Shown here one piece after another: positions 31,374-44,900 of a DNA stretch of 64,000 nucleotides. The DNA is from Neodontobutis hainanensis. Taxonomy: Eukaryota > Chordata > Actinopteri > Gobiiformes > Odontobutidae. A program made the position numbers and the translations under genes. Where the stretch lies: contig JALDNG010000452.1 in the NCBI GenBank assembly GCA_024349245.1, forward strand, positions 124,001 to 188,000. Reading direction: 5' to 3'. The stretch's first letter is position 1, and every line of letters starts with the position of its first letter. The notes under the pieces were generated by a model. It ran no database searches and was not told the origin of the DNA. It worked only from the letters and a program-made list of their open reading frames with translations.

Positions 31374-34300
31374 TACATGAGTATTATAAAAGACTGTAGA
31401 CATGCTTTAGAACAGAGTGTAGAGGTCCAGTAGTACAGACTCTAGACGACCATTAGAACAAACTGTAGATGTGCAGTAGAAGAGACTTTAGAAGTACAGT
31501 AGTACAGAAAGTTGACAATTATTAAAAGAGACTGTAGACGTGCAGTAGAACAGACTCTAGACAATTATTAGAACAGACTGTAGACATCCAGTAGAACAGA
31601 CTGTAGATGTGCATTAGAGGAGACTGTAGACGTTTATTAAAACAGACTATAGTCGTGCAGTAGAACAGACTGTAGAAGTACAATAGAACAGAATGTAGAG
31701 GTGCAGTTGAAGAGACTGTAGACATGCAGTTGAACATACTTCAGAGCAGCAGTAGTACAGACTCTAGATTGGCTTTAGAACAGACTGTAGACGAGCATTA
31801 GAACAGACTGTAAACGTCCAGTAGAACAGACTGACAATGTGCAGACGAATAGACTGTAGAGATGCACTAGTACAGACTGTAAACGCGCATTAGAACAGAC
31901 TGTATATGAGTATTAGAAAACACTCTAGACATGCTTTAGAACAGACTGTAGAGGTGCAGTAGTTCAGACTATAGACTAGCATTAGAACAGACTATATATG
32001 AGTATTAGAAAATACTCTAGACACGCTTTAGAACAGACTGTAGAGGTGCAGTTGTTCAGACTATAGACGAGCATTAGAACAGACTGTAGATGTGCAGTAG
32101 AAGAGACTGTAGAGCTGCAGTAGTATAGACTGTCGACAATTATTAGAAAGGACTGTAGACTGCAGTAGAACGGACTGTAGACAATTATTAGAACAGACTG
32201 TAGACTTGCAGTAGAACAGACTGATGATGCTGCAGAAGAATAGACTTTAATGGTGCTTAACTACAAACTGTGCACGAGAAATAGAACAGGCTGTATATGA
32301 GTATTAGAATTGACTGTAGACATGATTTTAGAACAGACTGTAGAGGTGCAGTAGTACAGACTCTAGACAAGTAGTAGTTCAGACTGTCGACTTGCATTAG
32401 AACAGACTGTAGATGTGCATTAGAACAGACTGTAGATGTACAATAGAACAGACTGTAGAGGTGCAGTTCAACAGACTGTAGATGTGCATTTGAACAGTCT
32501 TCAGAGCAGCAGTAGTACAGACTCTAGATTGGCTGTAGAACAGACTGTAGACGATCATTGGAATAGACTGTAAACCTCTAGTAGAACAGACTGTCAATGT
32601 GCAGAATAATAGATTCTAGAGGTGCAGTAGTACAGACTGTAGATGAGCATTAGATCAGACTGTAGATGAGTATTAGAAAACACTCTAGACATGCTTTAGA
32701 ACAGACTGTAGAGGTGCAGTAGTTCAGACTATAGACTAGCATTAGAACAGACTATATATGAGTATTAGAAAATACTCTAGACACGCTTTAGAACAGACTG
32801 TAGAGGTGCAGTTGTTCAGACTATAGACGAGCATTAGAACAGACTGTAGATGTGCAGTAGAAGAGACTGTAGAGCTGCAGTAGTATAGACTGTCGACAAT
32901 TATTAGAAAGGACTGTAGACGTGCAGTAGAACGGACTGTAGACAATTATTAGAACAGACTGTAGACTTGCAGTAGAACAGACTGATGATGCTGCAGAAGA
33001 ATAGACTTTAAAGGTGCTTAACTACAAACTGTACACGAGAAATAGAACAGGCTGTATATGAGTATTAGAATAGACTGTAGACATGATTTTAGAACAGACT
33101 GTAGAGGTGCAGTAGTACAGACTCTAGACAAGTAGTAGTTCAGACTGTCGACTTGCATTAGAACAGACTGTAGATGTGCATTAGAACAGACTGTAGATGT
33201 ACAATAGAACAGACTGTAGAGGTGCAGTTCAACAGACTGTAGACGTGCAGTTGAACAGTCTTCAGAGCAGCAGTAGTACAGACTCTAGATTGGCTGTAGA
33301 ACAGACTGTAGACGATCATTAGAATAGACTGTAAACGTCTAGTAGAACAGACTGTCAATGTGCAGAATAATAGATTCTAGAGGTGCAGTAGTACAGACTG
33401 TAGATGAGCATTAGATCAGACTGTAGATGAGTATTAGAAAACACTGTAGACATGCTTTAGAACAGACTGTAGAGGTGCAGTTGTACAAACTGTAGACGAG
33501 CATTAGAACAGACTGTAGAGGAACAGTAGAACAAACTGTAGAGGTCGAGTAGTAAAGACTGTTATTGGGTAATAGAACAGACGATATTCGAGCAATAGAA
33601 CAGACTATAGATGTGTGGTCGTACGGACTGCATTAGAACAGACTGTGGACGAACATTTAAACAGACTATAGACATGCATTAGAACAGACTGTAGATGTGC
33701 AGTAGAAGAGACTGTAGACCATTATTAGAACAGACTGTAGACATGCAGTAGAACAGACTGTAGAGGTGGAGTAGTAAAGACTTTTATTGGGGATTAGAAC
33801 AGACTGTAGACAAGCAATAGAACAGATTGTAGATCTGCAGTAGTATAGACTGTAAGAAGCAGTAGTACAGAATGTAGACAATTATTAGAACAGACAGAAG
33901 ACGTGCAGTAGAAAAGACTGTAGACGAGCATTAGAACAGACTGTAAACGTCCAGTAGAACAGACTGACGATGTGCAGAAGAATAGACTGTAGTGGTGCAG
34001 TAGTACAGACTGTAGACGAGCATTAGAACAGACTGTATATGAGTATTAGAAAACATTGTAGACATGCTTTACAACAGACTGTAGAGGTGCAGTAGTTGAC
34101 TGTAGATGAGCATTAGAACAGACTGTATATGAGTATAAGAAAATACTAATAGAAATGCTTTACGACAGACTGTAGAGGTGCAGTAGAACAGACTGTAGAC
34201 GTGCAGTAGAACAGACTGTAGTTGAGCAGTAGTACAGACTGTATACTTGCATAGGAACAGACAGTAAATGTATATATATAGATCAAATAGATCAGACTGA

Positions 34301-34602
34301 AGACGTGCAGTAGAACAGACTGAAGACACGCTGTAGAACAGACTGTAAACATGCAGTAGAACAGACTGTAGACATGCATTAGAAAAGACTGTAGATGTGC
34401 ATTAGAACAGACTGTATATGTGCAGTAAAACAGACCGTAGTTATGCAGTAGAACAGACTGCATTAGAGCAATAGTACAGACTGTAAACTGGCATTAGAAC
34501 AGACTGTAGAGGTGCAGTTGTACAGACTGTAGATGTGCAGTAAAACAAACTGTAGATGAGCAGTAGTACAGACTGTAGACTTGCATTAGAACAGACTGTA
34601 GA
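31346..34602 (+). repeat. Satellite A, forward orientation, with a 760-bp higher-order repeat
   Basis: Forward 23-bp units. The stretch from about 31921 to 32680 recurs from about 32681 to 33440 with an offset of 760 bp and few differences, including rare variants such as TATTAGAAAATACTCTAG and ACTGTCGACAATTATTAG. 760 is 33 units plus one base. Cut at 34602 by an LTR-like insertion. Confidence 0.93.
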
Positions 34603-35308
34603 TGTCAAGTTCTGTGTGTTTTTTAACTGACTACAGCTCTGCCCAAACTTGAAAACTGCTTTATCTCTGATGAATGCAAAGGACAACTCAAAACTGTTCT
34701 TTCTTTTCTCTTTCATTTTCCTAAAGATGATCGGGGTGGAACAGAATAGGTTGATAACCTTTAAAATACACAAACCAAAGCAGAAATTAGTTGCAAATAA
34801 ATCACAAATAACTCAATAACACTTCCTCAAATAGTAAATGTCAAACCAAACAGTCATTTAAATTAACCTATGGTCTCTAATTAAACTTATATAATTTAAA
34901 CAATACACATGCTTAGAGTAATGTTCACATAAAGTATTCACTGTTTGATTTAAATTGGACATTACAACCAAGCAAACAAAATCATACAAAAGTCTTAACT
35001 CAACACAAACAATCACAGTCCACTTTTGTCCTACCAGTTGTGTCCTTGGATAATCAGGAGCTGTGGTCAAAGTTTCTTTTTCCTCAGGAACAAGTGAGAT
35101 ATCCAACTGAGCTTTTACCAAACATTTCAACTGCCATGCACTCTGTGTGTGCGCGCTGGTAATTATGGTCCCAAGAGCACTTCCTGGAAGTTGGTTCCAT
35201 AACCTTTTTGATGCGTGGTTGCCCCCTGCAGTTTGGGAGTGCTCTTAGTAATCTGAGTAAAAATAGGCTGAGTGCTCAGGACAACTTGTACCTTGAATTG
35301 ACATAACA
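34603..35308. mobile_element. Solo-LTR-like insertion in Satellite A
   Basis: A 706-bp unique block begins TGTCAAGTTC and ends GACATAACA (TG...CA in either orientation). It is flanked by GTAGA on both sides (34598-34602, 35309-35313), a possible 5-bp duplication, though GTAGA is also part of each satellite unit. No ORF of note, no primer site or polypurine tract. A non-autonomous DNA element cannot be excluded. Confidence 0.5.
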
Positions 35309-37436
35309 GTAGATGTGCAGTAAAACAGACTGTAAACGTGCAGTAGAACAGACTGCAGTAGAGCAGAGGTACAGACTGTAAACTGGCATTAGAACAGACT
35401 GTTGAGATGCAGTTGAACTGACAGTAGACGTGCAGTTGAACAGACTGTAGATGTGCATTGGAACAGACTGTAGACGTACAATAGAACAGACTGTAGACGA
35501 GCAGTAGAACACACTAAAGACCTGCATTAGAACAGACGGTGGACGAGCATTAGAACAGACTGTAAAGTCCAGTAGAACAGACTAATAATTAGAACAGATT
35601 GTAGATGTGCAGTAAAACAGACTGTAGACGTGCAGTAAAATAAACTGCAGTAGAGCAGTAGTAAAGACTGTAAACTGGCATTAGAAAAGACTGTAGACGT
35701 CTATAAGAACAGATTGTAGATGTGCATTAGAACAGACTGTAGATGTGCATTAAAAGAGACTGTAGACAATTATTAAAACAGACAATAGTCGTGCAGTAGA
35801 ACAGACTGTAGACGAGCAGTAGAACAGACTGTAGATGTCCAATAGAACAAATTGTAAACTTGCAGTAGAACAGACTGCAGAGCAACAGTAGTACAGACTC
35901 TAGATTGGCATTAGAACAGACTGTAGACGTGCAGTAAAAGAGACTATAGAGGAGAAGTAGAACAAACTGTAGAGGTAGAGTAGTAAGGACTGTTATTGGG
36001 CATTGAACAGACTGTATTCAAGCAATAGAACAGACTATAGATGTGCAGTAGAACAGACTAACGATGCTGCAGAAGAATAGACTTTAAACGTGCATTAGTA
36101 CAAACTGTAGACGAGCATTAGAACAGACTGTATATGAGTATTAGAATAGACTGTAGACATGCTTTAGAACAGAATGTATAGGTGCAGTAGTACAGACTGT
36201 AGACTTGCATTAGAACAGACTGTAGATGTGCAATAGAACAGACTGTAGACATACAATAGAAGAGACTGTAGAGGTGCATTTGAACAAAGTTAAGAGCAGC
36301 AGTAGTACAGACTCTAGATTGGTTTTAGACAGACTGTAGACGAGCATTAGAAATGACTGTAAACGTCCAGTAGAACAGACTGGTAATGTGCATAAGAATA
36401 GACTCTAGAGGTGCAGTAGTACAAACTGTAGATGAGCAATAGAACAGACTGTATATAAGTATTAGAAAACACTGTAGACATGCTTTAGAACAGACTCTAG
36501 CGGTGCAGTAATTCAGACTGTAGACGAGCATTAGAAAAGACTGTATATGAGTATTAGAAATTACTAGACATGCTTTAGAACAGACTGTTGAGGTGCAGTA
36601 ATACAGACTGCAAACGAGCATTATACAGACTGTAGAAGTGCAGTAGTACAGACTGTAGATGTGCAGTAGAATAGGATGTAGACGTTTATTAGAACAAACT
36701 GTAGACCTGCAGTAGAACAGACTGTAGATGTGCATTAGAAGAGACTAAAGACGTTTATTAGAACAGACTGTAGACCTGCAGTAGAACATACCGTAGATGA
36801 GCAGTAGTACAGACTGTAGATGTGCATTAGAACTGACTTTAGAAGTACAGTAGTAGAGACTGTATATGTGCAGTAAAACAGACTGTAGTCGTGCAGTAGA
36901 ACAGACTGCAGTAGAGCAGAGGTACAGATTGTAAACTGGCATTAGAACAGACTGTTGTGGTGCAGTTAAACAGACTGTAGTCATGCAGTAGAAGAGACTG
37001 TAGATGAGCAGTAGTACAGACTGTAGACTTGCAATAGAACAGACTGTAGATGTGCATTAGAACAGACTGTAGATGTGCAGTATAACAGACTGTAGACGTG
37101 CAGTAGAACAGACTGTAGACTTGCATTAGAACAGACTGTAAATGTGCATTAGAACAGACTGTAGATGTGGAGTAAAACAGACTGTAGACGTGCAGTAGAA
37201 TAAACTGCAGTGGAGCAGTAGTACAGACTGTAAACTGGCATTAGAACAGACTGTAGACATGCAGTAGAACAGACTGTAGAGGTGCAGTTGTACAGACTGT
37301 AGACGTGCAGTAGAACAGACTGTAGATGAGCAGTAGTACAGACTGTAGACTTTCATTAGAACAGACTGTAGAAGTGCATTAGAACAGACTCTAGATGAGC
37401 ATTAGAACAGACTTTAGAAGTGCAGTATTAGAGCCT
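35309..37436 (+). repeat. Satellite A, forward segment
   Basis: Forward 23-bp units. The part at about 35890-36330 (with the rare AGTAAGGACTGTTATTGGGC and AACGATGCTGCAGAAGAATA variants) is repeated at about 45825-46190, showing long-range duplication within the array family. Confidence 0.93.
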
Positions 37437-37535
37437 GTAGATGTCAAGCGTCTCAGATGGAACCTCCTAAACGGTCCCTGCGTAAGGGCGCCGCCATACG
37501 TCAAAATACCTCGAAATACGGCAATATACCGCCGT

Positions 37536-37549
37536 CCACCAGAGGGCAG
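37536..37549 (+). promoter_or_regulatory. CTCF-like motif in the CpG-rich part
   Basis: CCACCAGAGGGCAG agrees with the core CTCF consensus (CCASYAGRKGGC). One motif, not tested for background frequency. Confidence 0.35.
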
Positions 37550-37932
37550 GCTCCAAAAGCGGAAATATAAGGAGAAACCCAATGGCGACTTTACGGGTGT
37601 AAAAAACACATTTACAGCCTGGTACAAAAGATGGCACCTGTCTCTAGAGCTAAGTTTTTACCATGTGACAACTCTGGGGGGGGTGATTTTTTTATTATTA
37701 CGTCCGTTTACGCTATCTGAAAAGTTTAGTTTTGTGCATAATTGTGGGTGTGGTTATCTTGACTCGCATGTGTCAATCACCGAGCCTCGCGCACGCCGTG
37801 TGGCTAGCTGGCTAACAAGTGGCTAGTTAGCTCCTTCGTGATACTTGCTGGCTTGGCGCATGTTAGGATCAGTGTGTCAGGCTTCTTTACCGTCGGCTGT
37901 TCTCTGAGTATTTAAGAAGAAAGTTGTGTAAA

Positions 37933-37995
37933 TGGCTTCCTGTGCTGTTGGTTGTACTAACAGACCCCCCAAGAAGTGTGGTCTTCAGTTTTTCG
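37933..37995 (+). pseudogene. THAP gene, first exon candidate
   Basis: ATG at 37933 (AAATGGCTTCC) gives MASCAVGCTNRPP, the opening of a THAP zinc finger with its first Cys pair (CX3C). The exon ends at 37995 before GTGAGT. After a run of six C (37966-37971) the frame needed to join the next exon (LQFF then a phase-1 end) differs from the ATG frame, so a one-base indel in the C run is likely, by decay or sequence error. THAP proteins bind DNA through a C2CH zinc centre. Confidence 0.6.
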
Positions 37996-38929
37996 GTGAG
38001 TAATACTATTTTCTTGGTTTTATGGATGGTTTTGAGGGCTCTTACACGGCTAAATATATAGCATTACTTAGCTATTTAGCCGAGCTAACAACTTTAACCC
38101 ATCAAAATTACATCCAGTACGGTAATTTAGAATTTGATGTTAATTATAATATTATTAAGGTAGAATTTAAAATTTATTTTTACTGGCTTTGCTTTATGCT
38201 TTAAAAAATAGATCCAGATATACAATATATCAAGGCTCAAAAACACTATTTGCATTACGAACATGGTTATTAAACAAGTTTAACAGCAAAACAATATATT
38301 TATTCATTTCAGCTGTAATATTTCGTGATCGGCTTAAGCATGTTATGGCTTTGACATATAACGGGCAAATGAGCTCGTGATATAACTGTATTATTCACCG
38401 GGTGCTCTACACAATGACTGTAGAAAATACGCTCCGGTAGGCTACCGTCAATGTTCTGAAGCCCACCGCTAATGACTTTTGAAAATAACGTGCTATCATT
38501 ATGTGTTAAGATAATGTAAGATTATCTCGCAAAAAAAAAGTTATCCATTTTTTTCTATGAAATCGTTATTGCACATAAGATTGCACTAGCGTTATGTGTA
38601 TTAGCTCCGTTTGGGACATGTAGAAGGTGTCTCTGTTGCTCTTATATTTAACTGCCTTCTAGAGTGTTTTATAAAGTATGACAACTGTACCTAGAACCTA
38701 GTGCTGTTCAATACATCTAAGGTATAAACTACTATTTTAATATTTATAAATCTGAAATATAAATTATTACAAGCTTATGACCATGATCTTATGTGAAGCC
38801 TGTTGTTATCTACCCTAACCCTGCCATGCAATTGTTATTGTAACACTATATGTACTGTACTAGTTTGGTAACCTTTTAAGGTTATAATAGCACCTAATGT
38901 GTTTCTGTATTTTTTAAGTTTTCCTCTAG

Positions 38930-39108
38930 GTGATCCAGACAGACTGGACCAGTGGGTGTTGAAGATGAGGAGACAGAACTGGACTCCTACCTCTTCCAGG
39001 CAGTTGTGCAGTCAACACTTTGAGAGGGATAGCTTCTGCACTGATTTGAGGGTACCTAAAACTTTATGTGTCATCTTTATTACAAGGACAGTACATACTG
39101 ACCAATAG
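38930..39108 (+). pseudogene. THAP gene, second exon (copy 1)
   Basis: After a polypyrimidine stretch and AG at 38928-38929 the frame reads GDPDRLDQWVLKMRRQNWTP, then LCSQHFERDSFCTDLR. This has the THAP invariant Trp and Pro and the second zinc pair CxxH. Homology ends at about 39051 near a weak GTACCT donor; the frame then runs on to a stop at 39108. Confidence 0.7.
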
Positions 39109-39766
39109 CACAACTGTCTAATATGCCAGAGTAACATTAGTCCACATGGATTATTGTAGAACTGCACAGTGAGTCACAAGCAATCAGCAGCTTTATCAGA
39201 AACATCATTAATAACATTCAGGCCATTAGGAGCACAAATAAAACACACTGTCAATATTAAAAGGACAAATAGACAACATGCATTAATAATAATTCTATTA
39301 TATTTTATTTATAATGCGCTTTTCTGGACACTCGATGTCGCCTTATACCAATAGTAAAAACACAATAGCACATTATTATTATTATTATTATTACATCAAT
39401 TTTATATAGTGCTTTTCTGGGGACGCAAAGACGCTTTACATATCAATTACACATAATTCAAATACTCAAGGACAACAATTAAAAGCAACAAATAAAAACG
39501 TATTTGTTGATGACAGAACAGTGCAGTTATGGTGGGAGTGAGTAGGCCAGTCTGAATAGATGTGTTTTGAATTAGTCATTAGTTACACTACAGACATCTT
39601 ATTAAGCAAAGAGAAACAGAAGTTGTTAAAACATCAGGGCACAGAGGGTTATAATACTGACAAGTTTGAACTGAATAGACACATTTTTAAAAGAGACTAA
39701 AATAATCCACTTAAATTAATGTGTTAACTAGTTTTTGTTTGTTTGTTTGTTTAAGTTTTCCTCTCG

Positions 39767-39987
39767 GTGATTTAGACAGACTGGACCAGTGGGTGTTGAA
39801 GATGAGGAGACAGAACTGGACTCCTACCTCTTCCAGTTGGTCGTGCAGTCAACACTTTGAGACGGATTGCTTCTGCACTGATTTGAGGGTACCCAAAACT
39901 TTATGTGTTATCTTTATTACAAGACAGTACATACTGACCAACTGTATAATATGTCAGAGTAACATTAGTCCACATGGGTTATTGTAG
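39767..39987 (+). pseudogene. THAP gene, second exon (tandem copy 2)
   Basis: Near copy of 38930-39108, shifted by 837 bp: LDRLDQWVLKMRRQNWTP, then SCSQHFETDCFCTDLR. The splice acceptor AG of copy 1 is CG here (CTCTCG), so this exon probably cannot be spliced normally. The zinc pair CxxH remains. Confidence 0.7.
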
Positions 39988-40557
39988 AACTGTAGTTGTA
40001 GGTGTAGTAGAATTTTAGTCACAAGCGAGCAGCAGCTTTAACATCATTAATAACAATATTAAAAAGGACAAATAGAAATCATGCATCAGGTGCATTACAC
40101 TACAGACATCTTATTAAACAAAGAGAAACAGAAGTTAAAACAGCAGGGCACAGAGGGTTATAATACTGACAAGTCTGATCTGAAGAGACACATTTTAAAA
40201 AGAGAGTAAAATAATCCACTTAAATTAATTTCTCTGATGGTATTTGGAATAATGTTTAATTGTTTAGAAGCTCGAACAGAAAAGGCAGACTGACTGAAAG
40301 CTGTTTTTCTAATCTTTTTAGTTTACCAATTAGTTAGTATTTTTCTATTGAGATGCACTCGTTATACTTCCTGTGGGACGCGCCATAGATTACTATTACT
40401 TTTGTGGTGTCAAGTTGACTGTGGACACAACATGTTAACTGACATTGTGTTAACATCGTGTTGTGTACCAGTCGTGGTGTGTGGGCTTTCAACCAAGACA
40501 GCCCAACTTGAAATAGTTTTGTGTGATTTTTATTTTAGTTTTTCTGACTTTCCACAG

Positions 40558-40857
40558 GGTCCCGTCCTGCAGCAGTCATTTTAAACTCCTCATCCCATCC
40601 TCGCTATTTCCACCTTCACCCTTGACACTGGACAAAATGCTCAGGTCATTCCCAGCACAGTGAATCATGAGGACCTCCGGCACTGATCTTCTTTGCAACG
40701 TGCCCTCAAAAAGGACAGGAGCCCTCTAACGAAGGCCAAACCAGCAAACCCGGGCATGTGGATGGCTGAGGTGGCTAAGTGTTGTATTTGCAGCTCTCTG
40801 AGCTCCACACCGGACATGGCTGTCACCAATGATCCACACAGTTTCTAGATGTGAAAA
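40558..40857 (+). pseudogene. THAP gene, possible third exon
   Basis: A good acceptor (GACTTTCCACAG, AG at 40556-40557) is followed by SRPAAVILNSSSHPRYF in one frame and then, in shifted frames, RALKKDRSPLTKAKPANPGM. The pieces look like a decayed coding exon. No conserved domain is identified. Confidence 0.35.
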
Positions 40858-41942
40858 GAATGCATAAATTAATGTGAAAAAAGTTACAATTGAGTCGTTA
40901 AAAAAATAATAATTAAAAAAAGGTTAAATATGCAGCCATAATTGGACTTACTTGTCTGTGCAGCATGTTCTTGGAAGTTCTGCTTTCCAGGTGAAGAAGG
41001 CAGAAGGAGGGGAGCAGAGGCAGGTCCATCTTGAAAACTACAAGAGAGTTATGCATAACGTGTCTGTAACTAAGTAAAATATAGTCTCCCAAGTAACATG
41101 TAACTGCACTTACTTGTCTGGGCAATGGGTTCTTGGGAGTGAGCAATGTGAGAAGTGATGTTTTACATCTTTTTAACTACAATAGAAAAAGTTACATTAG
41201 TATGCTATATTATAGCTTATAAAATATTAACTATATAACATATTATAGAGAGAAACATTGTGTGTTCATGAATCTAAAATCATTTTATTTTAATTTAGAA
41301 GTATTTATAATATTATGACTTTAATTGCATAATCTACAGGTTCTTTCTGTACATTTAATAAATGTTTTAACTCTATTTAGAAAAAGTATGTGACAGATAA
41401 CAATCTTTCAATATTATAGCTTAATCCCCAAAACATGCACAAAAAACAGAAGTAAGAATAAACGTATTTATACGTTTGAAGTCTTTGCTTTCTTTAGTGG
41501 TCTTACAAGTAAAACGTCTAATAAAATTATCATAAAGAATAAAAAAGTTTTAACAGCCATTAGAGTTAATTTCAAATTAGTTGATAAATGCAGTCAAAGT
41601 CATGAAGTCCACTTACTATCGACGCAGTCCAACGATGGCAACAAGAGGGGCGGAAAATCCCACTGTGAAAAAAAAATGTAGCTGAACGGAGAGCTCCACT
41701 TGCGTTAGCCTGGTGTTAGCAACAGGTTAGCATTAGCCTTAGCCTCGCTACCGCGGAGTGGGCGTAATTACCCACGCACGCTTGCGATGCAACACTCCCT
41801 TTGCCCATTTTAGTAACATCCTCTGACGAAGGAGTCTGAAATGTCCGGATGTAATCGCCATTTTTTGCCCATGAATTAGAGTCATATCAGTAAATAGGGG
41901 ACCAATGGGCAGATTACATCCATTTTTATTTACTATCTATGG
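40858..41942. other. Downstream part of the THAP block, no gene seen
   Basis: AT-rich to 41600, then CpG-rich with GTTAGC repeats (41700-41740) and a final part (41820-41942). Two short minus-strand frames at 40913-41146 share the phrase LHRQVS/LPRQVS, from an approximate direct repeat of ACTTACTTGTCTG (40950, 41110). Confidence 0.6.
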
Positions 41943-44900
41943 TAGATGTGCAGTAGAACAAACTGTAGACGTTTATTAGAACAGACTGTAGATGTGCAGT
42001 AGAACAGAGTGTAGATGAGCAGTAGTACAGACTGCAGTCTTGCATTAGAACAGACTGTATATGTGCATTAGAACAGACTGTAGATGTGCAGTAGAATAGA
42101 CTGACGATGTGCAGAAGAATAGACTGTAGAGATGCAGTAGTTGAGACTTTACACGAGCATTAGAAGACACTGTAGATGTGCAGTAGAAGAGACTGTAGAG
42201 GTGCAGTAGTACAGAATGTTGACAATTATTAGAACAGACTGTAGACATCCAGTAGAACAGACTGTAGATGTGCATTAGAAGAGACTGTAGACGCGTTTAT
42301 TAAAACAGACTATAATCGTGCAGTAGAAAAGACTGTAGACGCATAATAGAACACACTGTAAAGGTGCAGTTAAAGATACTGTAGACGTGCAGTTGAACAT
42401 ACTTCAGAGCAGCAGTAGTACAGACTATAGATTGGCTTTAGAACTGACTGTAGACGATAATTAGAACAGACTGTAAACGTCCAGTAGAACAGACTGACAA
42501 TGTGCAGAAGATTAGACTGTAGAGATGCAGTAGTACAGACTGTAGATGAGCATTAGAACAGACTGTATATGTGTATTAGAAAACACTCTAGACATGCTTT
42601 AGAACAGACTGTAGAGGTACAGTAGTTCAGACTGTAGACGAGCATTAGAAGAGACTGTATTTGAGTTTTAGAAACACTCTAGACATACTTTAGAACAGAC
42701 TAAAGAGGTGCAGTAGTTCAGACAGCAGATGAGCATTAGAACACACTAAATATGAGTATTGGAAAACACTCTAGATATGCTTTAGAACAGACTGTAGAGG
42801 TGCAGTAATACAGACTGTAGACGAGCATTAGAACAGACTGTAGAAGTGCAGTAGTACAGACTGTAGATGTGCAGTAGAACAGACTGTAGACGTTTATTAG
42901 AACAGACTGTAGACCTGCAGTAGAACATACCGTAGATGAGCAGTAGTACAGACTGTAGATGTGCATTAGAACAGACTTTAGAAGTGCATTAGTAGAGACT
43001 TTAGATGTGCAGTAAAACAGACTGTAGACATATAGTAGAACAGACTGCAGTAGAGCAGAGGTACAGACTGTAAACTGGCATTAGAACAGACTGTTGAAGT
43101 GCAGTTGAACAGACTGTAGACGTGCAGTAGAACAGACTGTAGATGAGCAGTAGTACAGACTATAGACTATTATTAGAAGAGACTGTAGATGTGCATTAGA
43201 ACAGACTGTAGATGTGCATTAGAACAGACTGTAGACGTGCAGTATAACAGACTGTAGACGTGCAGTACAACAGACTGTAGACTTGCATTAGAACATACTG
43301 TAGATGTGCATTAGAACAGACTGTTGAGGTGCAGTTGAACAGACAGTAGACGTGCAGTAGAAGAGACTGTAGATGTGTAGTAATATATATATTAAAGACC
43401 TGCATAAAAACAGACTGCAATTTAACAGACTTCAGAGCAGCAGTAGTACAGACTCTAGATTGGCTTTAGAACAGACTGTAGACGAGCTTTAGAACAGACT
43501 GTAAATGTCCAGTAGAACAGACTGACAATTAGAACAGGTTCTAGATGTGCAGTTAAACAGAATGTAGACATGCAGAAGAACAGACTGTAGAAGTGCAATT
43601 TTACAGACAGTGGACAAGCATTAGAACAGACTGTAGTTGTGCAGTAGAAGAGACTGTAGAGGTGCAGTAGTACAGAATGTTGACAATTATTAGAACAGAC
43701 AGTGGACATGCAGTAAAACAGACTATAGACAATTTTAGAACAGACTGTAGATGTGCAGTAGAACAGACTGTAGATGAGCAGTAGTACAGACTGTAGACTT
43801 GCATTAGAACAGACTGTAGATGTGCAGTAAAACAGACTGTAGGCAGTAGATCAGACTGCAATAGAGCAGAGGTACAGACTGTAAACTGGCATTAGAACAG
43901 ACTGTTGAGGTGCAGTTAAAAAGACTGTAGACGTGCAGTTGAACAGACTGTAGATGTGCATTAGAACAGACTTTAGAAGTGCAGTAGTAGAGACTGTAGA
44001 TGTGCAGTAGAACAGACTGTAGACGTACAATAGAACAGACTGTAGAGGTGCAGTTAAACAGACTGTAGAGGTGCTGTTGAACAGACTTTAGAGAAGCAGT
44101 TGTACAGTCTCTAGATTGGATTTAGAACAGACTGTAGATGTTCATTAGAACAGACTGTAGACATACAATAGAACAGACTGTAGACCAGCATTTTAACAGA
44201 CTGTAGACGTCCAGTAGAACAGACTGTAGAGATGCAGTTGAACAAACTGTAGACGTGCAATTTAACAGACTTCAGAGCTGCAGTAGTACAGACTCTAAAT
44301 TGGCTTTAGAACAGACTGTAGACAAGCTTTAGAACAGACTGTAAATGTCCAGAAGAACAGACTGACAATTAGAACAGATTGTAGATGTGCAGTTAAACAG
44401 ACTATAGACATGCAGTAGAACAGACTGTAGACTTGCATTAGAACATAATGTAGATGTGCATTAGAACAGACTATAGATGTGGAGTAAAACAGACTGTAGA
44501 GGTGCAGTAGAATAAACTGCAGTGGAGCAGTGGTACAGACTGTAAACTGGCATTAGAACAGACTGTAGACATGCAGTAGAACAGACTGTAGAGGTGCAAA
44601 TGTACAGACTGTAGACATGGAGTAGTTCAGACTGTAGATGAGCAGTAGTACAGACTGTAGACTTGCATCAGAACAGACTGTAGATGTGCATTAGAACAGA
44701 CTGTAGATGTGCAGTAGTACAGAATGTTGATAATTATTAGAACAGACAGTAGATGTGCAGTAGAACGGACTCTAGACAATTATTAGAACAGACTGTAGAC
44801 GTCCATTAGAACAGATTGTAGATGTGCATTAGAACAGACTGTAGATGTGCATTAGAAGAGACTGTAGACAATTATTAAAACAGACAATAGTCGTGCAGTA

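Larger units (their letters stand above)
38900..40228 (+). repeat. Tandem duplication around the THAP second exon
   Basis: The segment from about 38914 recurs from 39751, including the downstream part: ACTACAGACATCTTATTAA at 39589 and 40100, and ATAATCCACTTAAATTAAT at 39701 and 40211. The second copy lacks the microsatellite-containing middle part (39300-39580), which includes an ATT repeat at about 39376-39393. Confidence 0.8.
37437..41942 (+). other. 4.5-kb unique block with THAP-domain gene remnants
   Basis: Non-satellite sequence between two satellite arrays. It begins with a GC/CpG-rich promoter-like part (37440-37930), then THAP exons on the plus strand (37933-37995, 38930-39108, duplicated at 39767-39987, and a third at 40558). 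It ends in a CpG-rich segment (41620-41800) and a stretch ending CTATCTATGG at 41942. No clear terminal repeats are seen, so insertion mechanism is unknown; THAP domains also occur in P-element-type transposases, and no transposase core is seen. Confidence 0.6.

Noticed and set aside
40348..40584. 78-codon frame before the third THAP exon
   Set aside because: It crosses the predicted splice acceptor and shows no domain; probably intronic.
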